Of a stretch of DNA of 64,000 nt, positions 10,443 through 23,957 are shown piece by piece. Within the stretch, counting starts at the first letter, position 1. Every line of letters starts with the position of its first letter. The stretch is taken from NCBI GenBank assembly GCA_002104905.1, contig MCFE01000076.1, positions 1-64,000 of the forward strand, in the 5' to 3' direction. Made by a program: the position numbers and the translations under genes. The notes under the pieces were generated by a model that had not been told where the DNA came from, searched no databases, and saw only the letters and a list, made by a program, of their open reading frames with translations. This stretch comes from Basidiobolus meristosporus CBS 931.73. Taxonomy: Eukaryota; Basidiobolomycota; Basidiobolomycetes; Basidiobolales; Basidiobolaceae.

Positions 10443-11492
10443 CTAAATATCTTTACATTCAACTAGTAAGTAAAACGGATCGATGGGCTTTTGATCTCTT
10501 TGTTCCGACTTCTCCTGGCATCTAAGCTCTTTTCTTTTGCTGCGTTCCTCTTTTTTCTTTAATCGTCTAGCTGTCCGCAATTCCCGATACGAAGCGTTCT
10601 CATGAATAGCCGGTTCTTCCTCTGAAGCAGACGATGAGCTCCGGTCGTCGGAAAGTGTCATTCCACCCAGTCTTCTCTCACCCTGCCACAGCGTGATATG
10701 GACACCTCGCATATTAAAGAAGCAGTAGTTCCACATATTAATCTTTGTTGCCACCTTATTGATATTTCCCGATTTCATTCTTTTCTCTATGGCACGTGAG
10801 ATCAGAAACCCAGGAGAGCCTATGTGCTTTGTAAATGGTAAAACTGCAATAGCCACCTTCTGAGTTCTAGAGAGTCGACCACCAATTGCCAAATCGGCAA
10901 TAAATAAAGCCCAATCCGATTCAAGTATGTCGCGGGCTAGCATGTGGTGAGGTATTGGATATTGGCTGGGAAATTCCTTCAGGAACTCTCTACTTTTGCA
11001 TGGCACTTTAAATGCCCGGAAAGGCTCAGAAGGAGGGGCCTGGATTTGTGGTGGTCTGGCGAAACAATAAGGCTGATCTAGAGACTTTCCATCTTGAACG
11101 AAGCTACCATCTCCATAACTCTCAGTAGTCGTAGGGTGGCCAACATTTACCATTGCCCGTTGCTGAGGATAACTCATCTGCGCGCTTGCATCTGCTTGTT
11201 CTTCAGCAAATGCATAACAAGACGATTCTGGAGAAAATGGGCTACAATGATTGTGTGGGTGGGCATCAAGAGTTGCCATCTGCTGAGATACTGGGGTAGG
11301 TGATGTCGGCGTCAGTGGTGGTTGGGATGGTGCCTCTGAATATGGTGGAGGCGTTCGAGGCTCCGACTCCATCGAAATTTGGGGGATTTTTGACATCACA
11401 CGATATAGGAGACACCAAGAGTTTGCGGGAAGGATCAGCTGCAAGCAATATATACAACACGGCCATGGATGATATTTTACCCTGAAGTCCAT
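10443..11492 (-). CDS. Uncharacterised fungal protein, proline-rich N-terminus and basic C-terminus
   Basis: 349 codons from ATG 11492. The first 32 residues are an unlikely leader: a GGGTAAAA donor follows codon 4 and TTGCTTGCAG precedes residue 19, so a 42-bp intron or a start at Met33 (11396) is possible. Residues 40-160 are low-complexity and rich in Pro, Ser and Gln. Residues about 186-276 form the only folded-looking block, with the pattern DWALFIADLAIGGRL, GFLISRAIEKRMKSG and MWNYCFFNMRGVHITLWQG. This resembles a family of uncharacterised proteins with a conserved L(T)DLALTGRL-like and SRAIERGMK-like pattern that I associate with filamentous fungi. Residues 303-330 are highly charged (RLKKKEERSKRKEL) and may act as a nuclear signal. 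Function unknown. A Copia remnant lies just downstream. Confidence 0.7.
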   Translation of the reverse strand: MDFRVKYHPWPCCIYCLQLILPANSWCLLYRVMSKIPQISMESEPRTPPPYSEAPSQPPLTPTSPTPVSQQMATLDAHPHNHCSPFSPESSCYAFAEEQADASAQMSYPQQRAMVNVGHPTTTESYGDGSFVQDGKSLDQPYCFARPPQIQAPPSEPFRAFKVPCKSREFLKEFPSQYPIPHHMLARDILESDWALFIADLAIGGRLSRTQKVAIAVLPFTKHIGSPGFLISRAIEKRMKSGNINKVATKINMWNYCFFNMRGVHITLWQGERRLGGMTLSDDRSSSSASEEEPAIHENASYRELRTARRLKKKEERSKRKELRCQEKSEQRDQKPIDPFYLLVECKDI

Positions 11493-12094
11493 TTAAGAAT
11501 GGTTTTTGATACGAACGATGGTATGTTTTAAGCGAAAAGGTGGAGCGTCTTCCCTATATAGAGCACGGAATTTCTAATCCATGCTTGGCAGTGATAAGAC
11601 GCTTGGCATTCTCGTTAGAGTTGGTAGATGGGATACAGCGTATACGTTGCGTGCTTCTCGGTACAGGCTAATGAATATTCCAAGCGTGCACTCCCAGTAT
11701 CTCTAAGTGCATTTGCAGTAGTTTTCCTGGCTTCTCTTTGTATACATACTGATCAGCCAAAGAACCTTCCGGCCAAAGCACACCTCTATTAGGTTTACAG
11801 GGGGACATGGACCTTTGTTTGTACTTAAAATGAGGATGGGCCTGATGTCTGATATGGGCAATCAACCCAAATAAGGGCACGCTATCATGCTAATCATGGT
11901 CCTCATAACATGTGATCATACCAATTGGCAACACCCTTGATTAATCGCTTTTATTCTGTACCTACAACTCTATGTGGTTATTCATGTACAGCAAATAGGA
12001 ATCGTTCATATAATATAGCTCACAAGTGCCAAGTGCTATACAGATTAGAATGGCCTGTAGTAAAATCCACTAGTGAGGTGCATTTATCGGTGCA
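11493..12094. other. Intergenic, no gene seen
   Basis: About 600 bp between the 3' end of the P450 gene and the 5' end of the preceding minus-strand gene, so it should hold the promoter of the 10443-11492 gene. A short minus-strand ORF at 11668-11880 has no recognisable feature. Confidence 0.6.
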
Positions 12095-13591
12095 TTAAGC
12101 CTCACTTGAGCGTTTTTTGAATATCAATTTGGTTCCGTTCTTGGAAAATCCGCCCAAGTTTCTCTCCACCCATTCCATCTCTTGACATTGAGCAGACACT
12201 TCAATTTCGTATCGCTGAAGAATGATTGCAATGACCATGGCAGCAGCGTTTAAAGCATAACGCTGGCCCAAGCAGCCGCGTACTCCGAAGCCGAATGGGA
12301 CAAATGCAAGGCTCTGAGCATCTGGGGGCGTATCATTCTTTTCATTCACCTGCTCTCCATTTTCCAAGAATCGCTTTGGCTCGTATTTCTCCGGATTCGG
12401 CCAATACTTGGGATTCTTATGAATTGCCATCATAGGCACCACAATGGTAGTATCTTTCGGTATGAAATGGTCCACAATAACCTGATCCTGATCGGTCACT
12501 CTCCACGTGGCTACTCCCACAGGCGTACATCGGAGGCTTTCTTTAATAGATGCTCGAACATAGGAAAGTTGCAAAACATGGCTCGCTTTCTGGGGAGGCG
12601 TTAGTGGTCCGCAGATCTTGATAACCTCCTCTCGAGCCAGCTGCTGACATTTTGGACTTTTTGCTAAGTGCCAGAGCGTATTGCTAATCACGACATAGTT
12701 GTCAAAGGCTCCAAATAAAAACGTTAGAACCTCATCATGGATTTCTTCCTTACTGAAAGCAGGCCTTCCATTGTTGTCGGTTGTTGAGAGAAACAGGCTC
12801 ATCACATCCCCAGCTTTTTCCTTTCGTTCCTCTCCGTGCTCACGCTGACGCAGTTCCTTTGATATCAGCTCGTCAACTTCGTGATGCACCTCCTTCAGTA
12901 AGTCTCTCCTTTGCTTCCATGTAGAAGAAAAGGGCAAAATACGAGTATACCTCAAATCTCTCAAAAATATCAAGGTAGCTTCGATTTTTTGGCCTAGCGC
13001 TTGGTGGCCCAACGCCTCACCGAAAACGTTGTACTCATTCATAGACATCCAAAGCTTGTGTATGTATGGCTCTAGCACTACTTCAAAGGTGTCGTTACCA
13101 GTGTGGCACTGCTTTTCCCAATCCAGTATAGCGCGGTTCACAATTTCTTCAAATTTAGGCATCAACTCCTCAAATGGCTGCCTGGAAAAGACAGAGTGCA
13201 GTAGACGTCGTCTTTCTCTTGCCTTCTCTCCCTTGAGAAAGGTTATGCCGCTCGCGCCTAATAAGCCTTTTAAAAAGTTTAGACCTTCGACGCGTTTGTC
13301 CAGCCTCAAGGCTTTTATCTCGCTCAGAAACTTGGGGTCGTCTATGGACACAACCAGATCCCTTCCATCCCAATACCGTGCTATAGGGCCGTACTTGGTA
13401 TGCAGGTCTAGTAGGAAGCTGGCATACGAGCCTGCAGCATTGATTATTGATCGATTGTCAGTTAGTAGCCTACATTTTGGACCAGGGATGCGATTTCCTA
13501 CGGCGCGCAGCCCCAAATAACACTTCAAGACGTAAATACAGTAGGCCGTTAGGAAAGTAGCCACAAGTGCCACTGCAATCTCAATCTCCAT
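12095..13591 (-). CDS. Cytochrome P450 monooxygenase (single exon)
   Basis: 498 residues from ATG 13591; the frame extends two codons upstream but without another ATG. The N-terminus is hydrophobic (residues about 5-25, ALVATFLTAYCIYVL), then a basic/Pro hinge (RIPGP), as in ER-anchored class II P450s. The family motifs are present: the ExxR pair in KESLR (Glu351, Arg354), the PERF-like block YEPKRF (about 403-408) and the heme-binding loop FGFGVRGCLG with the thiolate Cys440. The I-helix motif, normally AGxDTT, reads GAFDNYV (about 292-298) and lacks the threonine pair that helps split oxygen, so substrate chemistry may differ. Partner would be NADPH-P450 reductase; substrate unknown. Length is typical and there are no introns, unlike most genes in the island. 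Confidence 0.93.
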   Translation of the reverse strand: MEIEIAVALVATFLTAYCIYVLKCYLGLRAVGNRIPGPKCRLLTDNRSIINAAGSYASFLLDLHTKYGPIARYWDGRDLVVSIDDPKFLSEIKALRLDKRVEGLNFLKGLLGASGITFLKGEKARERRRLLHSVFSRQPFEELMPKFEEIVNRAILDWEKQCHTGNDTFEVVLEPYIHKLWMSMNEYNVFGEALGHQALGQKIEATLIFLRDLRYTRILPFSSTWKQRRDLLKEVHHEVDELISKELRQREHGEERKEKAGDVMSLFLSTTDNNGRPAFSKEEIHDEVLTFLFGAFDNYVVISNTLWHLAKSPKCQQLAREEVIKICGPLTPPQKASHVLQLSYVRASIKESLRCTPVGVATWRVTDQDQVIVDHFIPKDTTIVVPMMAIHKNPKYWPNPEKYEPKRFLENGEQVNEKNDTPPDAQSLAFVPFGFGVRGCLGQRYALNAAAMVIAIILQRYEIEVSAQCQEMEWVERNLGGFSKNGTKLIFKKRSSEA

Positions 13592-16500
13592 AATCACAAA
13601 AGAACCACTGGAAAGTGTTGCTTCTTCCGATCTATGTAAGCTTAAACAAGGAGGCAGTATAGTGGCTTAGCGTAATCTTCCAAGAATCACCTTGAAAAGT
13701 ATCCCGGCTGGACTCCACAGTGGGAGCTATTTAAGCAGCGGTTCCGAAAACGAAAATCATCGGAAATCAGTTGGCTGCTTAGCATTGGACCTAGTGAGTC
13801 ACTGAGCTCATCAATGTATCACCCCTAACCAAAATTCAATAAGGAAAGGTGACTGAAACAAGCCAGAACCCACGGGGTTGGGCCAATCAGGGCCACCAGT
13901 GGCATGTATGAGCTAGTGGGCAGCTTGAAACAGCTAATAATCCACCAAGCACAAATCATGGGTAGAACCTGACAGTGGATGATCACTCGACTGATTTCTG
14001 ACAAACCTATATGAAAGCTGTATCAGGTGGAGCAGCCGTGTGAACAAATGACTCAAGATTCGGAGATCCTTCTTGGTGTTTGGATAGACATGCATCAAGG
14101 CAGCCCTCATCAACGGAGGCGTTAGACTCGAGTCTTGCCTTCTCGTAGTGGCCATTAGTTGAAACACAGGATTAGGGAGGGTGAGACTGGATTGCCAAGG
14201 GAGAGAACATACCATGCCTTGGAGCCAGTGCCTTAGGGTTGGCCATGGCTGTAGACACAACGGCCTTTCGGGGGTACGAATCAAAATGTACTAACTGGTG
14301 CTTTAGCTCTGCACTTGCAGTCCCGCTTGACTGGCCAGCAATGGGGAAATTCTTAGACTGTCCGGGCTCCGCGAGTACGGTAAGAATGCTCCATTGTGGT
14401 TGTTTTAAGCACGACGTGAGCAATGGCGCACTGTAGATTTCAGAAAGCAGGGTTACACCAATCTGTGCTCCACCCACCCATTATGGTGCGTCCAAGTGAA
14501 ACAGACAGAAGGGAACTCTCGAATCAGAAGAAATCAATAGTGCATAGATGGCAAGAATATATAGTTGACGGCCTGTGGATTTCAATACCCAAACAAACAA
14601 TATTTTGCCACCAAGGAAAAGCAGGGAGCGTGTTGAGTGGCTGCTGATATTGATCTTCGCCGAATGATAGCATATGTCATGGACAGTGGAGTGGGCGGAA
14701 TACTGGATGATGCAACTACAATCGATCCCCAGCGTAATCAGTCCATTTCATTTGTACGAGATTACCGAGTCACTCTGGACAGTTTATTGGAGCACGCCCT
14801 CAAATGGCCTCCGTGTAGATGTCTGATTTCTGCGCATCCTCTCTATCAGCCAACGGTGGTACATGAATTCATGATACCCCGCAACTTGAAACCAGCTGGA
14901 AATAGCTTCGTTCTCCAGTATACACAACGCACTCTCCAATTTGGTTTGGTAGTTGGGATGGCTAAAGGATGTTGGGATGGTATCTCAGATGATTGGATAT
15001 GAAATCATGGTGGAGTTTTGGAGGCTGTTCACTGGCGACCAAACTACCTGCACAGCAGTATCATTGTAGCAGAGGTTTAATTATTGCACTCCATTCTTTC
15101 ACCCATACTGGGCTCAGTTATATAGATTGATACACATGCACCAATCTCGTATGCATATGGTCACTCGCCAGCTCGGCAAAAATGTTTGTCGTGATGCAAG
15201 TTGAGATTGAGGGCCTGGATATGATTGTGTTATTAAATGATACGTATATATATACGATATTCGCTCATTGGGCTTATCGTTGCAGAGGTGTTTTTGGAAA
15301 GCTATTTGGAGAGCTGTGTTGTATGGTTTTATCGGCGAGTGTACCCTGGGGCTTTTGGATGACATCTTGAAAATCTCGGCAATTCCCCCAACTGAGATAC
15401 AAAACCCATCTACAACCCAGCGTGAAATCATGATTTGGATGGTCAATAGGTTAGGCATCATAGTATGTACATAGCGAGCCCAGCTAGTATACAATACATA
15501 TGAGTCGATTCGTGCCCTGCCTCTGACTATGGATAAATAACCGGTTCGACCATTCAGTAATACATAGGCGAATGAGCGCCTGTATATCTGGGTTGAACAT
15601 GGAGACAACATCTGACAGGTATATGCTTCCGAGCAGTGATGGGACTTCCGTATTCCATGTATCTTAATATCTTTTTTCGCATAGTTAACATACACCATGT
15701 GTAAAATACAAATTGGTTAGACTTTCAAATAGAATGAGCATTTAGAGACATACTACTCTGCTGTGTTTATGTACACCCAGACAACAAGTTTGGCGCCCAT
15801 TTATCCACCACGATCTTGCTCTAAATATATTAGCTCGAAATTTAATTAGCAGAATATCCACAATATTCGTTTGGACGGGCTTGAAATATTTGATTTAGTT
15901 CGCAAGATATTTACACTATTTTGGAAGTCGCGGAGTTTGTCAAAGTCAATACCAATGTTCTAATGGCTGGCTAAAGGGTGTCTAAATTGTATATCAACCA
16001 AGAACTGTGACCTTGATACAAGTCACGTGATATTAAGTGAGTATATGTTACTAATGATAAGACAACGTACATGCAAAATGCAACTTGTTTAATGATGCTA
16101 ATATTAATCTATTCGCCCTAGTCAGAATTATCTCATCAGCGGGTTTTCAGTAACCCTGTCATATAGCTGGAATACTACGAAATGGAAAATTCCTAATGAT
16201 TGCCCTTCTTAAATAATCTATAATAGAACAGTCCAAGTAAGCCCTGATCCTTGTGTTCAAACACAATCGAAACGGCACACGCAAGCGTACAGGTTTAACG
16301 TATAGAAAGCGGAGCAGAGTAGACTTGTGGGTTACTGGGCCTCTCCGTACTAATCACGCCACACACAGCTGCCCACAAATATTAGCATGTACTGAATGTC
16401 CGCTCTGTGCGACTCGAATATTGATGGTGATTTTATGCAACACTCTCCTCCAATCGCACTCACTCAGTCGTGTTTTGATGAACTGAAACTACCTCATATT

Positions 16501-16639
16501 TAGTAATCATAAATATTGTTTGTTTACAGTTGAAATCCATTCACCACCAAGATAACCCATCCTTCTATGTGAAATAAAATGGAGCAGGCGAAATTTCCCA
16601 GTTCTGTAGATTGAATTAAAGCTTTTAGAAATAGATTCA
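13592..16639. other. Three kilobases without a supported gene
   Basis: Contains the promoter of the P450 gene (CTATTTAAGC near 13728). Open frames were inspected and not accepted: minus 14172-14477 with a GTATGT donor at its 3' side (ends PRHG) that could be an exon, plus 14664-15002 (113 codons from ATG), and minus 15114-15698 (194 codons from ATG, no motif). None has a fold, motif or splice pattern I can support. 15700-16250 is AT-rich. Confidence 0.5.
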
Positions 16640-17988
16640 ATGAACCGTCGCGTTAAAGTTACGTATGGAAGGAAAAGAAACGTAGATTTAGAGTAAGAAC
16701 CTTCTATCTGAGACCAAAGTGTTAATTTCAATACACTAACTAGCAGAGTACAAGTGATTCAAATGAGGTTCCTCGGAGCGATAGTATTGAAAGCTCGCCG
16801 TGTCGCCCATACACACCACCTTCTTCTCCGCCCCCGCCTACCACCCCCACACGCTCGTGCAAACCTCCGAAACTCTTAAACGGGGGCCAGATGACCTTGA
16901 CAACTTTTCTAAAAAGAAAAACACCCACCCCGCGTGGGGTTGAGGGTTCACCACACCATTCAACAAGATCATCAGCATCACCACCGTCCTCGCCTACTCG
17001 TGTGAGCGCACTTCCACACACCTCTTTATTACGTTCGAAGCGCCAGCAGCCCCAAGTGCACTCACCTATTCCAAAGAAACCCCGCTTTCAGCAATTGTTT
17101 CTGGAATTAGGGCAAAAGAACTTTGGGCTTATCACCTGTCCAGAATGCAAGATGCAGTATAGTAGAGGGCAGGAGGATGATGACGCTTTTCATGACAAGT
17201 ATCATCGAGCTGTCATTGCAGGGATCGAGTATCCAGTAAGTACATGCAAGCACCACGACACACATGTAGCCCATTATCAACGCGTTCGTATTTCAGCATT
17301 ACAAAAATGAAACGGTGGCCTCGCGGTGTAATGGAAACGACGAGTCCATCGTCGTTGTGTCCAAATCCTCGAGTCCGTTCGAGAAGCGCAAGGTATTTAT
17401 GACAAGCAAGATTTGATATGCAAGAACGAAAAGTAATGAATGAGCTGCAAGCTCCAAGAAATCCTAGAAATCGTCAACACAGAGCTAGGATGTCCCACTG
17501 TTAGTGACTCTCGACTGGATTGTTCCAAAATCTACCTCTACGTGAAAAATAAGAAAGTTGTCGGATGTGTGGTTACTGAGAGTATTTCTCACGCTTTCAA
17601 AGTTAACCCAGATATCGAGCACGAGCATATTGAGGATTGCAACGATGACAATCAGCTTCGCTCTGGGGGATCTGTGGAAAGCTCCTCTATCATGATAAGG
17701 TATTGCAGGCTTATATCCATCGTGCATCCTATACGCAACTAAACTCGATGATGTAGCGATCAGCGTGTCTCGGCCATTTGCGGGATTCATCGTTTATGGA
17801 TCTCCCGACGTTATCGAGGAAGTGGGGTCGCGCGCAAGCTGCTCGATTGTGTGAGAAAGACATTCCTCTACGGGTGTAACTTGAATCTTGATGATCTAGC
17901 CTTCACCCAACCTACAAGAAGCGGCAAAAAGTTTGCAGAAAAGTATTTCAAAACGAAGGCATTCAAAGTTTACATGCAGTCTGACTAG
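16640..17988 (+). CDS. eco1: Eco1/ESCO-type cohesin N-acetyltransferase (5 exons)
   Basis: Acetylates the Smc3 subunit during S phase so that cohesin holds sister chromatids; nuclear. Proposed exons 16640-16692, 16749-17235, 17297-17392, 17452-17699 and 17757-17988 give 371 residues in frame, with introns of 56, 61, 59 and 57 bp. The last four exons are secure. They carry the signature QLFLELGQKNFGLITC, a C2H2 finger (CPEC...HDKYH), and the acetyltransferase blocks NKKVVGCVVTE, ICGIHRLWI, the acetyl-CoA loop RRYRGSGVARKLL, LAFTQPT and FKVYM at the C-terminus. The first exon is inferred: without it translation would start at ATG 16891 (306 residues) and cut off a PIP-like box, QMTLTTFL, whose Gln precedes that Met. 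The frame is open upstream to 16741. Confidence 0.9.
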
Positions 17989-19684
17989 GTTAGTCCAAAG
18001 GATATGGGTGTATTCATCACCACGATCCATCTAATTATGTACATGTTGAAATGAATATTGGTCGTCAATGATACCTTGTAATAAAGTCAGTTGAAAACAA
18101 GCCACTTTGCAACATAGGCTTATGTTGTTTGATTGTTGAACGGCACTTGTTGGCTAATCAAAATAACCCAAGCAAAATCACCGTCACTTTTGGATAAGCA
18201 TTCATTGCAGAGTCTTTGCTGATTCATAGTTCGGTAATTTGTTGATTAATGTTTGACTAAACGTGTGGATGCATATGACTGTAACCAAAACTGTGGTAAG
18301 GAGGGTCGGATTTAAACATAAACTGAGAATTCGTGATCACGCTCACGAACCATTTATGTAATAGTGCTCAATAAACTCCATTTTCTCTTGCACAATGACA
18401 CTAAATAGTAACGCTTTTGCGCGTGCAAATGCATAATTAATCCCTACGCCGTATCTCGAATATAGCGTATATCTCGTCACTTGACTATCCATCAATTGCA
18501 GTAACGAGCTATCATTATGGGCCAGCTCACACAAATCGTAGGCATCATTTATCGGAGATTTGAGCCCGAAGGTAATCTCAATCCTCACCAAATTTTTAGT
18601 ACTTTCCACGCTGCACACTAAGATTCAGGTTCAGAACCGCAACCTAAGCTATCCACTAGCCCACTAAATCACCGTATTTACCGTCCCAGCACCTTCTCCT
18701 ATATCCAGTACGGATTACATCATCAAGTAAAAAAGAGGATACGCCTGACCACTGTCATCCCTTAGTGATGGGTGTGGTGAAATAATCTAGCCCAAAATAA
18801 ATATCTCGGATGCTATTTGCCAAGATTTATCCCGAATATGCGTTTACCCCGTGGAACAGCGGTCAAAAATTCCAAATACCCTGACGGATAAACCCGATGG
18901 CGCGTTGTAAGCGGGTGCCGAATTTGGATCGATTGCCGGGAAATCATTTTGGATTCTTTCACAGATTTGAACGGTTGATAACATGTATCTTGACTATATT
19001 CAGGAACAAGAGGGCGACGCGTAAGATGCACGTTTACTGAACACTCCAGCCGTCGCCAAGAATTAGCTGCCAGTTCGGTATGAAACCAGTACCGACTCGA
19101 GTTCGTATCGCTGTACCCGAAAATCTCGCCAGCCATTGGCTGATCATTGTGGCAACATCACATACCCTGCCAGACACAACACTCAAATTCCCACTTCTCA
19201 GACACGCCAAGTCTACTTCGATTGTCAAGAATATCTCAAGTATCTGGAATGTTTCTACAGCAATCTGGGCTATTTATATACTCCTGTTGCCTGAATTGTC
19301 GGTAATATTAATATAACACTTGAATATTCGCCATGCCAAGTCCCAATCTGGCTACCCATACATAGGCTTGAATATTGGTGAACATTTCAGTTGCCTTTGC
19401 ACCAATGGTAGCCCGATATGTATCCAAAGGATTCCGCTGCTAATACGTACCAATTACATAGAATTACCATTTTAGGTCACATTAATTTGTACAGTTCAAT
19501 GGATCTGAACCTTAATGATCGAATGGCAGAAATTGAAGCAACTACGTAAACCACCACCACCACCCTGGCTTAAAGTTTCCGACAGACGAAGATTACCAGG
19601 GCTCGGGACTATCTTTCTATAAGTTTGGTCGGTCAGACGCTGGAAGAAACTAGTTTCTGTATCTATTCTATTTCTACATTCAAC
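17989..19684. other. Intergenic between eco1 and actin, no gene seen
   Basis: Includes the actin promoter, with a TATA-like TTTCTATAAG about 70 bases before the actin ATG and a (CCA)n run near 19550-19562. Minus-strand ORFs at 18343-18618 and 18813-19228 lack recognisable motifs. Confidence 0.55.
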
Positions 19685-20987
<1,303 letters not shown>

Positions 20988-23957
20988 GCAAACTCATTGC
21001 TCTATACATTCCAATAAATCTTTGCACATAGCTTTAATCAACCACATGGAACTGTTGTTGTCTTTGGCAAAACTCAGCACGCATTTGAATTTGTTTCTGT
21101 TCTGCGTCGAAACAGCGACCCTGAATGCTACGGATTTGGCTAGGTGGTATTATAGGTATGAGTCATTGCCCCTACCTTGGGTGTATAGGGCAATCACGAA
21201 GCGAGTGGCTAGGGGTGGTGGTTGCCCGAGCCAGATATGTATACCCGAAAGCCATATCTGGGAAGGCTATTTGTGGACCGCTCTAACTATTTAGAGGATG
21301 GACTAGAATTCCACTTTCAAAGCCTCATATCCCGGAAATCACATATCAGTTGCATATCTTGAGGGACACATGATAGCTAGGGAAGTCGCTTCCCTTACAC
21401 CTATCACGGGCTAATCCTCGACGAGAGTGTGAAATTTGGATCTTTCTTCGTTCTGGTGGAAATCGATGCTCTATGCAGTGTTCCTAGTGTTCTAAATGGA
21501 AATCGAAAAAAGAAGGTTCACCTGCATCTTGTCATCTGACGCCACCGTTGGTTGGCGAAGGAAGCGACACCAGGGTCCTAAAGCCATCGTAGCTTCTACT
21601 CATCAGTAGAAACTTGCCTGGATCAGTACTTGGGACGGGTGGTCCAGGATGTACTATTTGTATACAGAGCAACTCACGATCCGCGCTCATGCTTGTTTAA
21701 AGAACGTTGAGTACCTATAGCACGATACTCCATTGAAACATTCAAAGAGAACGACCGCAGGGAATTCTGGAACTATTCCAGTCTATGGCTTTGACAAAGT
21801 AGTCCTCTTTTCCATCCGAAAAGTACTGCAAAATCAATACCAGGCTTCGATAATCATATCACCATTTTTGATTAATATCGTTCTATATATGAGCAGGATC
21901 CGAATATAGTATTTTTTAGCAGTGTCCAAACAGTGCCTGCAAGAACATTCGAGCGCTTCGAGCAGGCACTGCTCCCAAATCCAAAAGTGCGGTTTTGGTC
22001 GACAAGAAAATCCGGGTATATACTAGGGGATAGGTTGGCTGATTTTAACGTTGGTCAGCACTGTTGACCTATTTTTTACTCATGTAACACTCAATTCCCC
22101 ACTATACTAAGCGTCTACCATCTTCATGCCTAAACCTATCTACAACACTCCCGTGACCGTATATCCAAGTCCTCCAAAGCATATTCGATTTTGGTATATT
22201 AACACACCTGCTGGCGTAATGTGCCCAGGAAACTTTCGACTTATGAATTGAAATGGATGAGGTGTTTGCCCGTAGAGCCTTGCCAGCTAGGGAGTTTGAT
22301 CCCGAAAGGTCATACATAACCGTGGTTATTGTACAGCATTGTTGAGCATAGCTTCATATAATACTTGTATAAATGGGCAATAGCATGGAAATGATTGCCA
22401 CAAGGAGGTCCATGTGATGATTTATTTGCAGTAGTCGGGGTAGCTTCGTTGACCAAATGCAAATAATTAATTGGCACCCATGTAACTTATATAATATAAA
22501 GTACATTTACGCTCAAGATACCTATCTTCTAACCTCAACCGAAGTGGCGATTCAGGTGTAATTAGGTATTTAGCCAAATATTTACGACAGGAAATCTTGG
22601 AATTCAACTGGTGATTTTTATATTGTTGCCTATAGAATACATTTTTTGGAGAGTAATGTTGAGACTATCAGATAGGTATTCATTGATAGATGATAGTCGT
22701 TGCTATTCATATACATTGCCTTTGAAATTTGGTAATGCTTGAAGCATGATTTACGGCCCAAATGCCCGTTAACAGCTAAGTGAAGTGCGTATTGAGTCTT
22801 TATCGAAACATATGTTTTTTCAGGTTTGGAATGGTTTAACTGTTAGGGAGCCTGAAGGCGTTGTAAGTCAATTCAAAGGTACATATGATTGGTCTAGTAG
22901 TTAGAGACATGTCTTTGGAATATCTGGAAATTCGTGCACATCTCTCCAAGCCATTCAGATCGCAGCCACGCAGCCTATTATACGATATTTGTCGGAAGTA
23001 CTTTTTTAATAAGCTAGCAAGGGAACGACAGGAGCCTTCCGCTACCATTTTGTGTTACTTCCAATTTCGCAAGTCTGGATGCCTCGCATTGCACTCGTTA
23101 TTGCTATATAACCTCATTGGGAGCTGAGATAGCCAATAACCAACTAATACCAGTAATGACCTCCCAGGCCGTTCGCAGCGCACTGCCTTAAGCATATGGG
23201 GTCAATTGTGTGGAGCAACGATAACTAATCCTTTATCACAGGGCATGCCAACATTTGGCCCAAGTTTCATCAGCAATATAGAGATAGAGCCAAGATTCAG
23301 ATCCGCGCTCTTACTAACAATATCGTACAACCATTTCACAAACAACGAGGAGGTGTCTGCGGAGTCTACACAAAATACCTGCGAAGAACCTATCAATGTC
23401 GACTTCCGAGACGAGCTCAGCCAGTCTATGGAACCTGTAAGATGAGGTAAATTAGATTCATCATGACTATACGAGCATTAACTGGGACCATTCTTAGTCT
23501 TTTATAAATAACCCACACTACACAATAAATAATGGCCATCTAAGCTTAGCCAGGCTACTACTCTGTCAGTCAACTAGTAAGGTCAAAGACAACTCATCAC
23601 TCATCATTCATATCAACTAAATATCACCGTGCCACCATGAAGCAACACGCACCTGATGTTAAAAATACAACCTCGATGGGAGCCACTCATATCCCCCGCC
23701 TATGAGTGCTGAGCCTTCATGTATAGATCCCGCTAAACACCATGTTGAGCATCTAGAGCTAATTTTAGGTTAGTTGGAGCCAGGATTTCTGAGGTATGTG
23801 GCCAATTCCTCGACCACCAGATATTTTCTTTTTTTGCTCTTGAAACTTTCGAAAAAGTTTTTTTCCCGTCTCAATCAAGTTCGCTCAAGAGTAAAATCGA
23901 TTTTTTTATTTATGATTCTAGACAGGTTCCACACTTGCATCCACTTGTTCTTGAGAA
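20988..23957. other. Intergenic, about 3 kb, no supported gene
   Basis: Actin 3' flank with AATAAATC at 21013. Short ORFs (plus 22885-23127, plus 23206-23445) have no motif. At 23637 an ATG stands in a strong context (GCCACCATGA) about 130 bases after CTTTTATAAATAAC, but its ORF is only 21 codons. T-rich run near 23825-23870. Confidence 0.5.

Noticed and set aside
13029-13520. Plus-strand ORF of 163 codons
   Set aside because: Entirely antisense to the P450 coding region; no motif; an expected shadow of a GC-balanced gene.
14172-14477. Minus-strand ORF followed by a GTATGT donor, possible exon
   Set aside because: Joining to downstream sequence gives only a few codons before a stop, and no family match is recognisable.
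15536-15556. tRNA B-box-like GGTTCGACC
   Set aside because: Lacks the following conserved bases, and no A-box or cloverleaf can be formed nearby; no tRNA was found in the window.
15114-15698. Minus-strand ORF of 194 codons starting with ATG
   Set aside because: No motif, hydrophobic pattern or codon bias resembling the neighbours; the region is AT-rich and chance ORFs of this length occur. Left as unsupported, not disproved.
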